Shown: positions 19,493 to 30,064, counted from the first letter of the stretch. The stretch: 64,000 nucleotides of DNA from CAWDDG01 sp963801065 (GCA_963801065.1 CAWDDG010000006.1:1-64000); one strand, 5' to 3'. A program made the numbers and translations. The notes: a model not told the origin generated them from the sequence alone.

Positions 19493-20701
19493 TCAACCCA
19501 TGGCAAGCGGTGGAGCAAGGAATGCGTCGAGTTCGGCAAGGAACCTTGGCCACGCCGGATCTCGCTCGGGCAGTAGGTGGTTGGGGGTGTCCAGTGGGAC
19601 CAGCCGGCTGCCGGGAATGAGTCCGGCCATCAAACGTGACTGTTCGAACGGGCCCACTTGATCCCGCCGACCACCGATGACGAGGGTCGGAACGGTGACT
19701 CGCGGTGCGAGATCCGTGACGTCGATGTCGGCGAACTCGTTGACGAATCGCCAGGCGTTCTCGGGGGACGTCGTCCGTCGCTGAAGCTCGTCGAAGACCC
19801 GCCATTCCTCCTGGGTGCCTTCCGGGAGAAATTTGGAAACGATGATCTGGCGGTACGTCCGATCCGGCCGCCCCCAGCCCAGCCGGATGACGTCAATGTA
19901 GGCTTCGACCAGCTCCAGTTCATCCTGACTCTTGGCGCGTTTCCGGAGACCTTGGACGTAGCTTCCGAACACCACCATGTGGCTCACCCGCTCCGGATGT
20001 CGCACCGCGTAGGCGATCGCGACCGGGCCACCCTGGGAGATGCCCAGTAATGGGAAGCGATCGAGCCCGGCGGCGTCGACGACGGTTTCGAGGTCGTCGA
20101 CCCACTCCTCGAACGAGAACTGCGGCACGTCCCTGTCCGACAGGCCGCAGCCACGCTCGTCATAGCGCACCAGGGTGAACCGGCGGGACAGCTCGACCAG
20201 CCAGTGCCGCCATACGGGGCTCTCCCAGTCGTAATCGAGGTGGCTGAGCCAGTTCGCGACCTTCACCAGCGGCGGGCCATTGCCCATCGTGGCGTAGGCG
20301 AGTCGCACACCGTCAGAGGCCGTGCAGAACCGGATCTCCTGCTGCGGCGGCGCAGCACGCTCGACCACCGGCGTCCTGCGGGCGCGTTCCTCGGTCTCTG
20401 CGACCTCGGCGACGAATTGATATCCCCGACCGTGAACCGTCCGGATCAACCGCTGGGTGCGGCCGTCGTCGCCGATGGCCCGGCGGGCGGCCTTGACCCG
20501 GCTGGTCAGCGCCGATTCGCCGACGAACCGGCTACCCCACACCGCATCGAGCAGCTCTTCCTTTGGTACCACCCGCTCGCGTTCGCGCAGGAGCAGCGCC
20601 AGCACGTCGAATACCTGTGGCTCCACGGGTTGGACGGCTCCAGCGCGGCGAATCTCGTACCGGCCGAGGTCGAGCTCGCAGTCGCCAAAGACGTAGATCA
20701 C
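19493..20701 (-). CDS. Winged-helix DNA-binding domain fused to an alpha/beta hydrolase
   Basis: 402 residues. Residues 1-100 are an OmpR/CadC-type winged helix (FDVLALLL, LLDAVWG, LTSRVKAARRAIGDDG, IRTVHGRGYQFVA) with no receiver domain. From about 125 there is an alpha/beta hydrolase: oxyanion-region strand, DERGCGLSD, the nucleophile elbow GISQGG with Ser222, the acid strand VIGGRRD and the histidine in DTPNHLLPERD. The catalytic triad looks complete, so the protein may either sense a small ligand or hydrolyse it while bound to DNA. It is divergent from the operon starting at 20937 and is the obvious candidate regulator of it. Known in other actinobacteria and rhizobia, but seldom studied. 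Confidence 0.88.
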   Translation of the reverse strand: MIYVFGDCELDLGRYEIRRAGAVQPVEPQVFDVLALLLRERERVVPKEELLDAVWGSRFVGESALTSRVKAARRAIGDDGRTQRLIRTVHGRGYQFVAEVAETEERARRTPVVERAAPPQQEIRFCTASDGVRLAYATMGNGPPLVKVANWLSHLDYDWESPVWRHWLVELSRRFTLVRYDERGCGLSDRDVPQFSFEEWVDDLETVVDAAGLDRFPLLGISQGGPVAIAYAVRHPERVSHMVVFGSYVQGLRKRAKSQDELELVEAYIDVIRLGWGRPDRTYRQIIVSKFLPEGTQEEWRVFDELQRRTTSPENAWRFVNEFADIDVTDLAPRVTVPTLVIGGRRDQVGPFEQSRLMAGLIPGSRLVPLDTPNHLLPERDPAWPRFLAELDAFLAPPLAMG

Positions 20702-20936
20702 GGCTTCCCCCGCCGCTCCGGCTCACGAGCCTGCCGACGTGTGGTCACCACAGGCGCTGTCCCGCTCGGTTCTGAACCAGAGATCTCCACATGGTCTCCA
20801 TATTGCCTCCAAGTCTGCGGCGTCCGGCGCGCGCAGAGTCGTCGACACGACCACACCGCAGGTCGCGCGGAAGGTTTTGGGAAGGCGCGCCCGGCACCGT
20901 CGACGCAGATCAGGACATCCGAAGGAGTGGAACATC
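20702..20936. promoter_or_regulatory. Divergent promoter region with short palindromes
   Basis: 235 bases between the divergent regulator and the monooxygenase operon. It contains the palindrome TGTGG-TCA-CCACA at 20740-20752 and, further right near 20840, GTCGT-CGAC-ACGAC. Either could be an operator for the winged-helix domain. Both are short enough to occur by chance in GC-rich DNA. Confidence 0.35.
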
Positions 20937-21116
20937 GTGAACGAGCTACTCGCCAACCACATGGTTCGGTGGCAGCAGGAGAAGATGCGGCGCCCCGAGT
21001 GGCAGCACCGGGTCGAACTGGCCACGCGCCGGCGTCATCGCGTCACCGCACGCGTTCAGCAGTTGCGCACGCGCTGGGCAAGACCTGAAGAGGCATTGGC
21101 CGGCGGCACGCGATGA
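20937..21116 (+). CDS. Small basic protein translationally coupled to azlC
   Basis: 59 residues from GTG 20937, preceded by GAAGGAGTGG at a suitable distance. Stop TGA overlaps the azlC ATG (ATGA). The protein is rich in Arg, Gln and Trp (MVRWQQEKMRRPEW, RRRHRVTARVQQLRTRW), predicted mostly helical, with no membrane segment. I do not recognise a family. It is too short for standard gene callers to favour, but the ribosome site and the coupling argue that it is translated, perhaps as a leader for the transporter. Confidence 0.5.
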   Translation: MNELLANHMVRWQQEKMRRPEWQHRVELATRRRHRVTARVQQLRTRWARPEEALAGGTR

Positions 21117-21824
21117 CAGCCGTAGCCGTCGCCATCCCGGGCGTCCGTGGCGGAGATTTCGCCGCGGGCGCCCGGGCGATGGCGCCATGGCTCGCCGGTG
21201 TGACGCCGTTCGGCCTTGTCATCGGCGTCAGCGCGGCACAGGCCGACATCCCGACCCTCGCCGGGTGGCTGACCGGTCCTGCGATCTACGCCGGCAGCTC
21301 CCAGGTCGCCGCCATCGAGATGCTGGACGCCGGGACCGCCCCGATCGTCGTCGTGATCACCGCGCTGGTCATCAACTTGCGGCTCATCCTCTACTCGGGA
21401 GCGATCGCGGCCCACTGGCGGGGGACACCGCGGTGGTGGCGGGCCATGGCGGCGTACCTGCTCGTCGACCCGTCGTTCGTCGTCGGGATCGACCGCTACC
21501 AGCGCCCGGGCGACCGCAGTGACGCACACCGGTTCTACCTCGGCGGTGCGATCACGCTCTGGGTCACCTGGCTGCTCGCCATCGGCGCCGGGGCGACGTT
21601 CGGCGCGCAACTGCCCGCGGCGTTCCATCTCGAGCTCGTCATCCCGCTCTACCTGGTGGGCGAGATCGTCCCCAAGCTCGGCGGACCGGGCGATCCGACG
21701 AGCGACCCTGACCGCCGCGGTGGTCGCCGTCGTCGCGATCTCCGCGCCACTGCACCTCGGCATCGTGCTCGCGATCGTCGCCGGCCTCGGTGCCGCGCTC
21801 ACAGTCAAGGAGGAAAGCCGATGA
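21113..21824 (+). CDS. azlC: AzlC family branched-chain amino acid exporter subunit (frameshifted)
   Basis: Large subunit of the AzlCD exporter, an inner-membrane permease for branched-chain and related amino acids. The N-terminal motif GVTPFGLVIGVSAAQADI and the helix AIYAGSSQVAAIEML are characteristic, followed by INLRLILYSGAIAAHW. Near 21680 one extra base in the run ctcggcggac shifts the frame; deleting it restores ADRAIRRATLTAAVVAVV and the normal C-terminus KEESR. Without correction the frame would run straight on into azlD and give a false fusion. The stop overlaps the azlD ATG. Confidence 0.88.
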
Positions 21825-22141
21825 ACGTCTGGCTCGTCATCATCCTCGCGGGGCTTGGGAGCTACCTGTTCCGCATCAGCATGGTCGTGCTCGCGGACCG
21901 GGTGACGATGCCGGAACAGTTGGAGCGGGCGTCGACGTTCGTGGCCCCGGCGGCCTTCGCCGCGCTGGCGGCCGGTGGGATTGCCGCGAACACCGCCGGT
22001 GTCGACGTCGCCGGGTGGACCGCGCCGCTCGCGGCGGTCGTTGTGGCCGCGATCGCCGTGCGCCGCACCGGCCGCCCGTACGCCGCCCTGCTCGTCGGAA
22101 TGCCGACGCTGTGGGTCCTCACCGCGGTGGTGCCGGCCTGA
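21821..22141 (+). CDS. azlD: AzlD family small subunit
   Basis: 106 residues, small partner of AzlC, with ATG 21821 overlapping the azlC stop. Four hydrophobic helices; the signature WLVIILAGLGSYLFRISMV and PAAFAALAAGGIA match AzlD. Together with AzlC it forms an amino-acid efflux system. The next genes code for OsmC and flavoprotein monooxygenases, so the exported compound could be a product or a toxic analogue rather than a plain amino acid. Confidence 0.88.
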   Translation: MNVWLVIILAGLGSYLFRISMVVLADRVTMPEQLERASTFVAPAAFAALAAGGIAANTAGVDVAGWTAPLAAVVVAAIAVRRTGRPYAALLVGMPTLWVLTAVVPA

Positions 22142-22241
22142 TGTCCGCCTCGAACTCGCGAGGCCCGCCGGGAAGGTTCCGGGAAGGCCACCGACCTAGC
22201 TTCCGACCTGTCAGAACACCACTACCCAGAAGGGGTCTGAG

Positions 22242-22814
22242 ATGACCACCACCACCACAGAACGACTGCCTCTCAACGGGGTCGACACGCCCACGCTGTT
22301 CGCCACGCTCGACGCCGTCAGGGCACAGCCCGACATCGCCAAGTTCCAGTTCCGGGCGAAGAACAGGTGGGTGAGAGGCACCCACAACCGGAGCACCCTG
22401 CACGGGTTCTTCGGTGCCGGCCAGGAGATGGAACACCGCAACGAGACCGTCATCGACGCCGACCACCCCGCCGTACTCGTCGGTGCGGACAACGGCCCGG
22501 CGCCGGTGGAGTACGTGCTGGCCGCACTGGCAGCGTGCCTGACCTCGGGACTGGCCAACATCGCCGCGGCCCGCGGCATCGAGCTGACCGAGGTCGAGTC
22601 GACCGTCGAGGGCGACATCAACCTGCTCGGGCTGCTCGGGCTCTCCGACGAGGTCCGCAACGGCTACGAGCAGATCCGGGTCAACTTCAAGGTCAAGGGC
22701 AACGCGCCGGCCGAGAAGTTGCGGGCACTCGTCGAACGCTCCAGGGACCGCTCTGCCGTGTACGACGTCCTCACCAACTCCGTGCCGATCGCCATCGACG
22801 TCACGGTCGACTGA
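22242..22814 (+). CDS. OsmC family protein
   Basis: 190 residues, about 100 nt after azlD, with GGGGTCTGAG before the ATG. OsmC/Ohr proteins are thiol peroxidases that reduce organic hydroperoxides. The family core is visible (PAPVEYVLAALAACLTSGLANIAAARGIELT), with one conserved cysteine in AACLTSG. The usual first active-site cysteine is not apparent, so peroxidase activity is uncertain. Sits between the exporter and the flavoprotein genes, pointing to detoxification of oxidised products. Confidence 0.88.
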   Translation: MTTTTTERLPLNGVDTPTLFATLDAVRAQPDIAKFQFRAKNRWVRGTHNRSTLHGFFGAGQEMEHRNETVIDADHPAVLVGADNGPAPVEYVLAALAACLTSGLANIAAARGIELTEVESTVEGDINLLGLLGLSDEVRNGYEQIRVNFKVKGNAPAEKLRALVERSRDRSAVYDVLTNSVPIAIDVTVD

Positions 22815-22881
22815 CGACGGCGCGTCGCGGCCGCCTGGCAAACCACCGGGCGGCCGCGCCGCACGAAGAGACGAGGACGAG

Positions 22882-24144
22882 ATGCGAAAGATCGACACGG
22901 TTGTCATCGGGGCGGGACACGCCGGGCTCGCAACCAGCCGCTGCCTGACCGAGGCCGGCCGCGACCACATCGTGCTCGACCGAGGACGGCTGGGGGAGAG
23001 CTGGCGAAGCTCGCGATGGGACTCGCTTCGCCTGCTGACACCCAACTGGATGACCCGGCTGCCCGGCTGGCGGTATCGGGGTCCCGACTCCGAAGGCTTC
23101 ATGACCGCCGCCGAGCTGACGAGCTATCTCGATGCCTACGCACGCTCCTTCGGCGCCCCCGTTCAGAGCTGGACCGCCGTGACCGACGTCGCGTCGCTCG
23201 CCCACGGCTACCGCGTCACCACCACGCAGGACACGTGGCTCGCCCGCAACGTGGTCATGGCCACCGGCGTACGTCCCCACGTGCCGGACCACGCCGCCGG
23301 TCTCGATCCGACCATCCGGCAGATCCACACCAACCGGTACCGCAACCCGGATCAGCTGCCAGACGGCGGCGTCCTCGTAATCGGCGCCTCGGCCTCCGGC
23401 GCACAAATCGCTGCCGAGCTACGCCAGGCCGGGCGCGACATCGTTCTGGCGGTCGGAGCGCACACCCGGATGCCGCGAAGGTACCGGGGCATGGACATCA
23501 TGTGGTGGCTGGAACAGATCGGTGCGCTGAGCCGCACCATCGACCTGGTCCACAACCCGCGACTGGCCCGCCGCGAACCATCCCTTCAGCTGCGCGGGGG
23601 AGCGTCCACCGACGAGCTCAACCTGGCGACGCTGAACGAGGCGGGCGTCGTGATCACCGGCCGACTCACCGACGCCGACGGTCACCGGGTGCGCTTCGGC
23701 AACGACCTGCCGGTGACGCTCGCCGCGGCCGAGACGCGGCTGGAGCGGACGCTGGCCGAGATCGACCACTTCATCGACTCCGCTGGGCTCGAGGGCGAGG
23801 TGCTTCCGAGACCGCCAGTTCGTCCGGTCAGCGTGACCAGCCACCTCGACGCAGCGGACCTGAAGGCAGCCGGCATCTCGACCGTCGTCTGGGCCACCGG
23901 CTTTCGGCACGAATACCCGTGGCTGCGGGTGCCGGTGTTCGACCGTCACGGCGACGTGCGGCAATACCGGGGGATCACGCCGGCCCCTGGCCTCTACGTC
24001 ATCGGCCAGCGGTTCCTGCACCGGCGCGACTCCAGCTTCATCGACGGCGCCCGCCACGACGCCCGGTCCATCTGCGAGCACATCCAGGTATCGGACCGGT
24101 CGCGTCCGGTCCGACCATCCCTACCCGCACGAGCAGGAGTGTGA
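22882..24144 (+). CDS. Flavin-containing monooxygenase-like NAD(P)/FAD oxidoreductase
   Basis: 420 residues. N-terminal FAD fingerprint VVIGAGHAGLATSRCL, then GESWRSSRWDSLRLLTPNWM, common in flavin monooxygenases of the CzcO type. A second dinucleotide fold (GGVLVIGASASGAQIA) binds NADPH, and VVWATGFRHEYPW is the usual ATG motif. It probably oxygenates an organic substrate at N, S or a ketone. The ATG at 22882 follows GAGACGAGGACGAG. The stop overlaps the region of the next start, so both oxygenases are probably co-expressed. Confidence 0.9.
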   Translation: MRKIDTVVIGAGHAGLATSRCLTEAGRDHIVLDRGRLGESWRSSRWDSLRLLTPNWMTRLPGWRYRGPDSEGFMTAAELTSYLDAYARSFGAPVQSWTAVTDVASLAHGYRVTTTQDTWLARNVVMATGVRPHVPDHAAGLDPTIRQIHTNRYRNPDQLPDGGVLVIGASASGAQIAAELRQAGRDIVLAVGAHTRMPRRYRGMDIMWWLEQIGALSRTIDLVHNPRLARREPSLQLRGGASTDELNLATLNEAGVVITGRLTDADGHRVRFGNDLPVTLAAAETRLERTLAEIDHFIDSAGLEGEVLPRPPVRPVSVTSHLDAADLKAAGISTVVWATGFRHEYPWLRVPVFDRHGDVRQYRGITPAPGLYVIGQRFLHRRDSSFIDGARHDARSICEHIQVSDRSRPVRPSLPARAGV

Positions 24145-24149
24145 CAGCC

Positions 24150-25345
24150 GTGAACCGATCGACCCATGACGTGATCATCGTCGGAGCGCGCTGCGCCGGA
24201 TCGGCGACGGCGATGCTACTGGCCCGACGAGGTCTCCGTGTCCTCGTGCTCGACCGGGCCAGGTACGGCAGCGACGCGGTCTCCACCCACGCACTCATGC
24301 GGGGCGGGGTGCTGCAGTTGCAGCGCTGGGGACTGCTCGACGAGATCGTCGCCGCTGGCACGCCGCCGGTGACGAGGGTGATCTTCCACTACCCGGACGA
24401 GACCACCCGGATATCGATCAAGCCTGCCGCCGGCGTCCGTGCGCTGTACGCGCCGCGTCGCACTGTCCTGGACCGGGTGCTCGCGGATGCCGCGAGCGCG
24501 GCCGGTGCCGATGTGCGATTCGGCGTGACAGTGACCGGGCTGCTCCGCGACGACATCGGCCGGGTGACCGGGGTTGCCGGCCGCGACGCCGGTGGCCGGC
24601 GGTTGATCGCGTCGGCGCCGCTCACCGTCGGCGCCGACGGCATCCGGTCACTTGTTGCCCGGGAGGCCGGTGCTCCGGTGATTCGAACGGCACGTAGCGA
24701 CGGCAGCGCGTTCCTGTACGGCTACTGGGACGACCTGCCGGTCGACGGCTACGAGTGGCTGTATGCACCCGGTGTAAGCGCCGGCATGATCCCGACCAAC
24801 GACGGCCGGACGGGGGTGTTCGTCGGCACGACGCCAGCATGGATGAAGGCCGCCCGGCGAGCTGGGACTGCTCACCATGCGTTCGGCACTCTGCTCGAGA
24901 CGGTGTCACCCGCGGCGGCCGAACGGGTGTCCGCGGGGAGGGCGCCGCAGCGGCTGCGCGGCTTCGGGGGCATACCCGGTTACCTGCGTCAATCGTGGGG
25001 ACCGGGCTGGGCGCTGGTCGGGGACGCCGGGTGCTTCGAGGATCCGCTCAGCACCCACGGCATCACTGATGCGCTACGCGACGCCGAGCTTCTGGATGTT
25101 GCGGTAGGTGACTTCACAGCGGAACCGCGACCGAGGCGACAGCGCTGGTCGGATACCAGCAGGCGAGGGACACACTCACCAGCAGGCTGTTCGGCACGGT
25201 CGAGACGATCGCGTCCTTCACCTGGACGGTCCCGGAGTTGCGGCGCCTGCTGCTCGAGGCCAGCTCGGCAATGAGTGAGCAGGTCGAGGCTCTGCAGAGG
25301 TTTGATCAGCACGATCGGTCCAGGGCAGCAGTACTGGCGGGCTGA
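24150..25345 (+). CDS. FAD-dependent monooxygenase, geranylgeranyl-reductase/PHBH-like (frameshifted)
   Basis: Start taken as GTG 24150, ten bases after AGGAG; a GTG at 24141 overlaps the previous stop. Motifs: FAD-binding IIVGARCAGSATAMLLARRG, then RRTVLDRVLADAA, LTVGADGIRS, and GDAGCFEDPLSTHGI, the GD motif of group A flavoprotein monooxygenases. Near 25122-25130 the frame shifts; reading on in the other frame gives TATEATALVGYQQARD to AAVLAG and a stop at 25343. Length about 397, normal for the family. The shift is close to the end, outside the conserved motifs. Substrate unknown. Confidence 0.85.
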
Positions 25346-25390
25346 GGCGTGGTTGCCGGCTGCCGGCCGGGTCCCTTCGGCAGCCGCGCG

Positions 25391-25400
25391 TGTACGTACA
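25391..25400. promoter_or_regulatory. Perfect 10-bp palindrome upstream of the BTAD regulator
   Basis: TGTACGTACA lies about 60 bases before the ATG of the regulator gene, with a related half-site, ggtaca, at about 25430. It could be an operator in the promoter. No function can be shown from sequence alone. Confidence 0.25.
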
Positions 25401-25461
25401 TCTGCCGACCTGGGTGGATGATGACATTTGGTACACCGGATCAAGCGCACGGGGGGCAACC

Positions 25462-28400
25462 ATGGGGGAATCGTCTGGCGCCGCCAAGGTCGAGATCAGA
25501 ATGCTCGGCGGCTTCGAGGTGCTGCTCGACGGTGCGCCCGTACCGGCTGCCCGCTGGCCGCGGCCACAAGCGGCCACGCTTGTGAAGTTGCTCGCCCTCG
25601 CCTCGGGGCGTCGGCTGCATCGGGAACAGCTCATCGACCGGTTGTGGCCCGACCTCACCATCGCTGAGGCGGCCCCGCGCCTGCACAAGCTCGCCCACTA
25701 CGCCCGTCGCGCCCTGGGTGAGGATCGGACGGCGATCGTCCTCCGCAGCGAAACCGTCGCCCTGCTGCCCGACGCGGAGGTGGTCGTCGACGTCGACGTC
25801 TTCGAGCGGGTCGCGGAGGAGGCGCTGGCGGACGGGACGCCAGGTACGGCCGCCGCGGCGGCCGCCAACTACGGCGGCACGCTGCTCCCGGAGGACCTCT
25901 ACGCGACGTGGGCCGAGAACCGCCGCGAGCATCTCCGCTTGCGGTACCGGGAGTTGTTGCACCTGGCGGGCTGTTGGGAGGACCTGCTCGTCGAGGACCC
26001 GGCCGACGAGGATGCGCACGTCGCGCTGATGACGCAGCACATCGAGGCGGGCGACCATCGTGCTGCGTTGCGGCAGTTCGAACGGATGGACGCCGCCCTA
26101 CGTCGCGAGCTCGGCGTCGGTCCGGGTCAGCGCGCCATGGCCGTCCGCGACCAGATTCTGGCCGCCTTCCCCGAATACCACGCGGACGACGGCAAAGCCA
26201 GCCTGGTCGGCCGCCGCGGCGAGCGGGAGCAGTTCGAACGGTTGCTGGCCGACCCAGGCCGCAGCGGTGGCCGCACCGTGCTCGTATCGGGACCACCCGG
26301 GGTCGGTAAGTCAGCGCAGCTCGGATGGGTCAGCCAGCGCGCTGAGCGCGCCGGCTGGCGCGTTGGGCAGGGCGTCGCAGCCGCGGTCGAGGGTGCGTGG
26401 CCGTACGCTCCGGTGCTCGACGCGCTCGCCGACCTGTGCCGACGGCATCCGACGCTGCTCGACGGGCTGGGGGATACGTACCGGCAGGAGATCGAACGTG
26501 CTCTGGCGGGCGCTGAGCTGACGTGGAGCGGCGAGGGAACCCACCAGCGGCTGTTCGTCGCGGCGGCCGAGCTCCTCCGGCTTGCGGCGTCGGGCACCGG
26601 TCTGCTGCTGGCCATGGACGACATGCACGAGGCGGACGAGGCCAGCCTGCGGTTGCTGCACTATCTCGCCCGATGCATCACCGGGGAACGCGCCCTCATC
26701 GTCGTCGGCCACCGCGAGGGTGGACGTCGCGTGGAGCAGATCAAGGGCAGCCTGCTCCGCCGCAACCTCGCCGTCCACGTCCCGCTGCGCCCATTGGACC
26801 GGCAGGGCACCGACGACCTCGTCCGAGTCCACATGGCCGACGTGTCGACGCCGACGCTGGACCACATCTGGGAGGTGTCGGGAGGTCTGCCGTTCGCCGT
26901 CGTCGAGATGGCCAGGGCACCGGCCTCCGCGACGGTTCGTACGCTCGGCGCGCTCGGGCTGAGCCGGCTGGCGCTCAAGACTCGCGAGGCACTCCAGCGC
27001 GTGGCCGTTATCGGGATCAGTTTCGATACCGACCAGTTCGTGGCGCTGACCGGGTTGCCGGAGCCGGAGGCCTACGCCGCGTTGGACGCTGCGCTGGCTG
27101 GGCTCGTCGTCGTGCACACGGGATCGGGCTACCGGTTCCGGCACGCTCTGATCCGCGATGCGCTCCTCGACGACATCCCGCCGGCCCAGCAGCGGGTGTT
27201 CCATCACCAGGCCGCTGGTCGGCTCAGTGCCATCGGGGCTCCGCCGGCCCGGATCGCTCACCACCTGATCGCGGCCGGGCAACTCTCGGATGCCGTGCCC
27301 CACGTCATCCAGGCGGTCGAGACCGAAGCCGCCATCGGTGCCTACCGCGACGCGCTGGCCCTCGTCGACGCGGTACGAGACCACGCGGACCCCCACAACC
27401 GTGCCAGGTTGCTGGCGTTGCGCGCGAACCTGCTGTCCGCCCTCGGAGATCGGTCCACGATCGACGCATACCGTGAGGCGCTCGCCGTCGCCGTCGAACC
27501 GGAGCGCTCGCTGCTGCGCGCCCGGATGGCGCAGGCGGCAGTGATGGAAGGGGACCTCGACACCGCGGCGCGCCGTCCTGGAGGGTCTGGAGCCGGACGG
27601 CGGGCCGGGGGACGTGCCGATCCTGCTCGCGCAGGGAAACCTGGCCTACTTCAGGGGCGACGTCGACGCGGCGTGGAAGGCTGCAGACCAGGTCTGTGGC
27701 CTCGTGAGACCGGACGAGAACACCTGGCAGCGGCTGGACCTGCTGACCTTGCAGGCACTCGTCGCACATCATCGGGGCGAGCTGTTCTCCCGCCTGCGGG
27801 TGGAGCTGCGCCGTGCCCAGGACACGCCGGCGCTGGCAAGCACTCTGTTCGACCCCTATCTATGCGTAACCGAGTATCTGCTCTACGGGACAACGCCCTA
27901 CACCGAGGTGAAGACGCTCGCCCAGTCCCTGCGTGATACGGCAAGGCGTACGGGGGTGTTGCGGGGCGAGGCGTTCGCCACGGCGTTGGTGGGCGAGGCG
28001 GCCCTACTTGCCGGCGAGATCGCCGAAGCCGAGCGTGAGCTGCAGGACGCCATCGATCTTCACCGCGAGCTCAGCGCCCCGGCGGGGGAGGCGAATTCGC
28101 TGCAGCGGCTGGCGGAAGTCAGATTGTTGCAGGGCGACAAGATCGAGGCGGATCGGCTGCTACGACAGGCCTTGCCGCGTGCGCGATGGTCGGTGGTCGC
28201 CCTACACCTTCTCCAGCGCATCTTCGGGACAATGATCATGGCGGCACCAGACACACAGGCCGCACGGGCGGTCGTTGACCAGGCCCAGGACACCATGGGA
28301 ACCGAGGACACGTGCGCCTTCTGCGTGATCATGTTCGCTGTCCCGGCAGCGATCGCCTGCGCTGACGTGGGCGATCTCGACGACGCCCGCAGGTATCTGG

Positions 28401-28774
28401 CGATCGCCGAGCGCTCGTCGGAGTTGTGGGAGGGCACCTCCTGGCAGGCCGCGATCCTGGAGGCTCGCGCACATATGGCCCGGGCCGTGCAGGATCCGGA
28501 CCGGGAGGCGGTCCTTCTCGACCAGGCGGCCGTGCTGTTCGAGCAGGCCGGGCAGCCACTCGACGCTGCTCGCTGCCGGCTGCAAGCTCGCGCCCCCGGG
28601 CGAAACCACCGGCGATCCGGGCCATCACCTCGTCCAGACGGCCCGTCACCGCTGAGGTCTATGCGCCTCCCCGCGGCCACTGGCCGCGTGAGCGAAGGTC
28701 CCGTTTCGTTACGGGAATCACGGGAGGAGGAACCGCTCAAGCTCAATCGGTTGGATCGGCGACGTGCCCGATAA
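25462..28774 (+). CDS. BTAD/AAA-type transcriptional regulator (frameshifted)
   Basis: Start ATG 25462 after a G-rich site. Residues 10-95 form a winged helix of the SARP type (LGGFEVLLDGAPV, LIDRLWPDLT). Residues 100-240 are a bacterial transcriptional activation domain (EDAHVALMTQHIEAGD). A STAND-like ATPase follows: Walker A GPPGVGKSAQ near residue 277 and LLLAMDDMHEADEASL. The rest is TPR-like helices. The frame shifts near 27570 (gcggcgcgcc), after which VLEGLEPDGGPGD and the helical repeats continue. The last 45 codons are odd and overlap the convergent serpin gene; a second shift near 28600 would end the protein at 28655. No C-terminal LuxR HTH seen. Probably a pathway activator of a local operon. 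Confidence 0.82.
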
Positions 28775-30064
28775 ACAGCGGCGTTCCGTTGTTTGTGTCC
28801 ACGATGGCGAACGCAAACGGATGGTCGGCGCGGATGGTCACGTCGGGAGGTGGGGGGAGCGACGACGGAAACCCAAGCCCGGTGACGGCGGCGGCCTCGG
28901 TGCCCCACTCGTCGACGGTGATGTTGGCGCGGTGTATCGCCTGGTCGATCCACACGCCCGGAAGCATCCCGGAGAAGTCCGCGGCATCCCGTTCGAACGG
29001 GGCCTCCATGCCGAGTTCCCGCAGCGGCGGGATGAGGTCCAGGTCGGTGGCGAAGTCCCAGCGGGGGATCGACAGGTCGACCCGGCCCGGGTTCAGCCGA
29101 GTCGCCACGTCGGCGAACGTGTCGGGTGCGAGCAGCTCCGCTGGCGTCGTCTCGTCCGTCGGTACCAGGATCCACATGGCGAGATTGCTGTCGGCGTAGG
29201 GCAGCTCGGCCGCCTGCCAGCTGTCGCCGGTCGCGTACCGGAGGTCGCCCTCCAGCCGCATCATCGGGGTGCGGACGGTGCTGCCGTCGGTTCGGGTGAA
29301 CGACTCGGTCCTCGTCGGGTGCTCAGCGAACGGGAGTGCCCAGTCGGCCTTGAAGTAGACGGCGTTGCCCAGTACTACCTTCGTCTCGGGATCCAGCTCG
29401 TCGAACAGCTTGCGGATCCGGTCGGCGGTCTGTTCGCGGACCCAGGCGTCGATGATCTCGATCGCCTCTGGTGACCTGAAGTCCACGGCCTGGGCCCCGG
29501 CGCCGTACCGGGAGGCCAGGATCCGCAGGAACTCGTCCTGCAGGCGCTGACCCTCCTGTACGAACAGTCCGTTGGCGATGCTCAACACCGGCGGCGCCGA
29601 CACCCCCGGTGTTCTGGTCGCCGGGGGCGACGGGGGGACGGCGGGCCGGCCGCAGTGACGAGCTCTCGGGTGATGGCGCTGAAGGCAGCGTGGACGCCAT
29701 CCGTCGGAAAGTACAGGACGTCATCGATCTGGTCGGCGGTCTCGCCGCGCGCACCAACCCGAGCCATCGCGAACGCGCCCGCGATGCTGAGCGGGGAGAT
29801 CACCGTGTTGCTCACCGGATCGGCGCTCACCCGATAGAAGTCGTATCCGAACGCCGTCATCCCCGCTATGGCTGCTTCGACAGGATCGTCCGCCAGCGGC
29901 GTTTCCCTATCGACGCCGGCGACCCGCGCTCCCGACCCGCCGCCCGGTACAGAAGTCGACTCCCCGATGCCACACGCCGCGATCAACACGGCGATCGCCG
30001 CACCCGCGAAGAGTTTCCGTACCGTGCCGACACGACACTCGCTCATGCGGACCACCCCACTCAT
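28743..30064 (-). CDS. Secreted lipoprotein serpin (frameshifted)
   Basis: Start ATG 30064, or 30046 at MSECRVG. A lipobox (IAVLIAACG) predicts export and lipid anchoring. Serpin domain: NTVISPLSIAGAFAMARVGA, then after a frame shift in C-runs at 29610-29640, LSIANGLFVQEGQRL, VLGNAVYFKADWALPF and AELPYADSNLAMWILVP. The C-terminus has the hinge WGTEAAAVTGLGF, of the small-residue type found in inhibitory serpins, then a proline-rich reactive loop and ADHPFAFAIVDTNNGTPLFIGHV. It should trap a serine or cysteine protease outside the cell membrane. Serpins occur in only some bacteria. Confidence 0.86.

Noticed and set aside
20740..20752. TGTGG-TCA-CCACA palindrome as a firm operator
   Set aside because: Too short to claim; kept only as a candidate site within the divergent promoter region.
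21113..22141. Apparent AzlC-AzlD fusion protein
   Set aside because: Arises from a one-base insertion near 21680; the true azlC end and the ATGA start of azlD are clear in the other frame.
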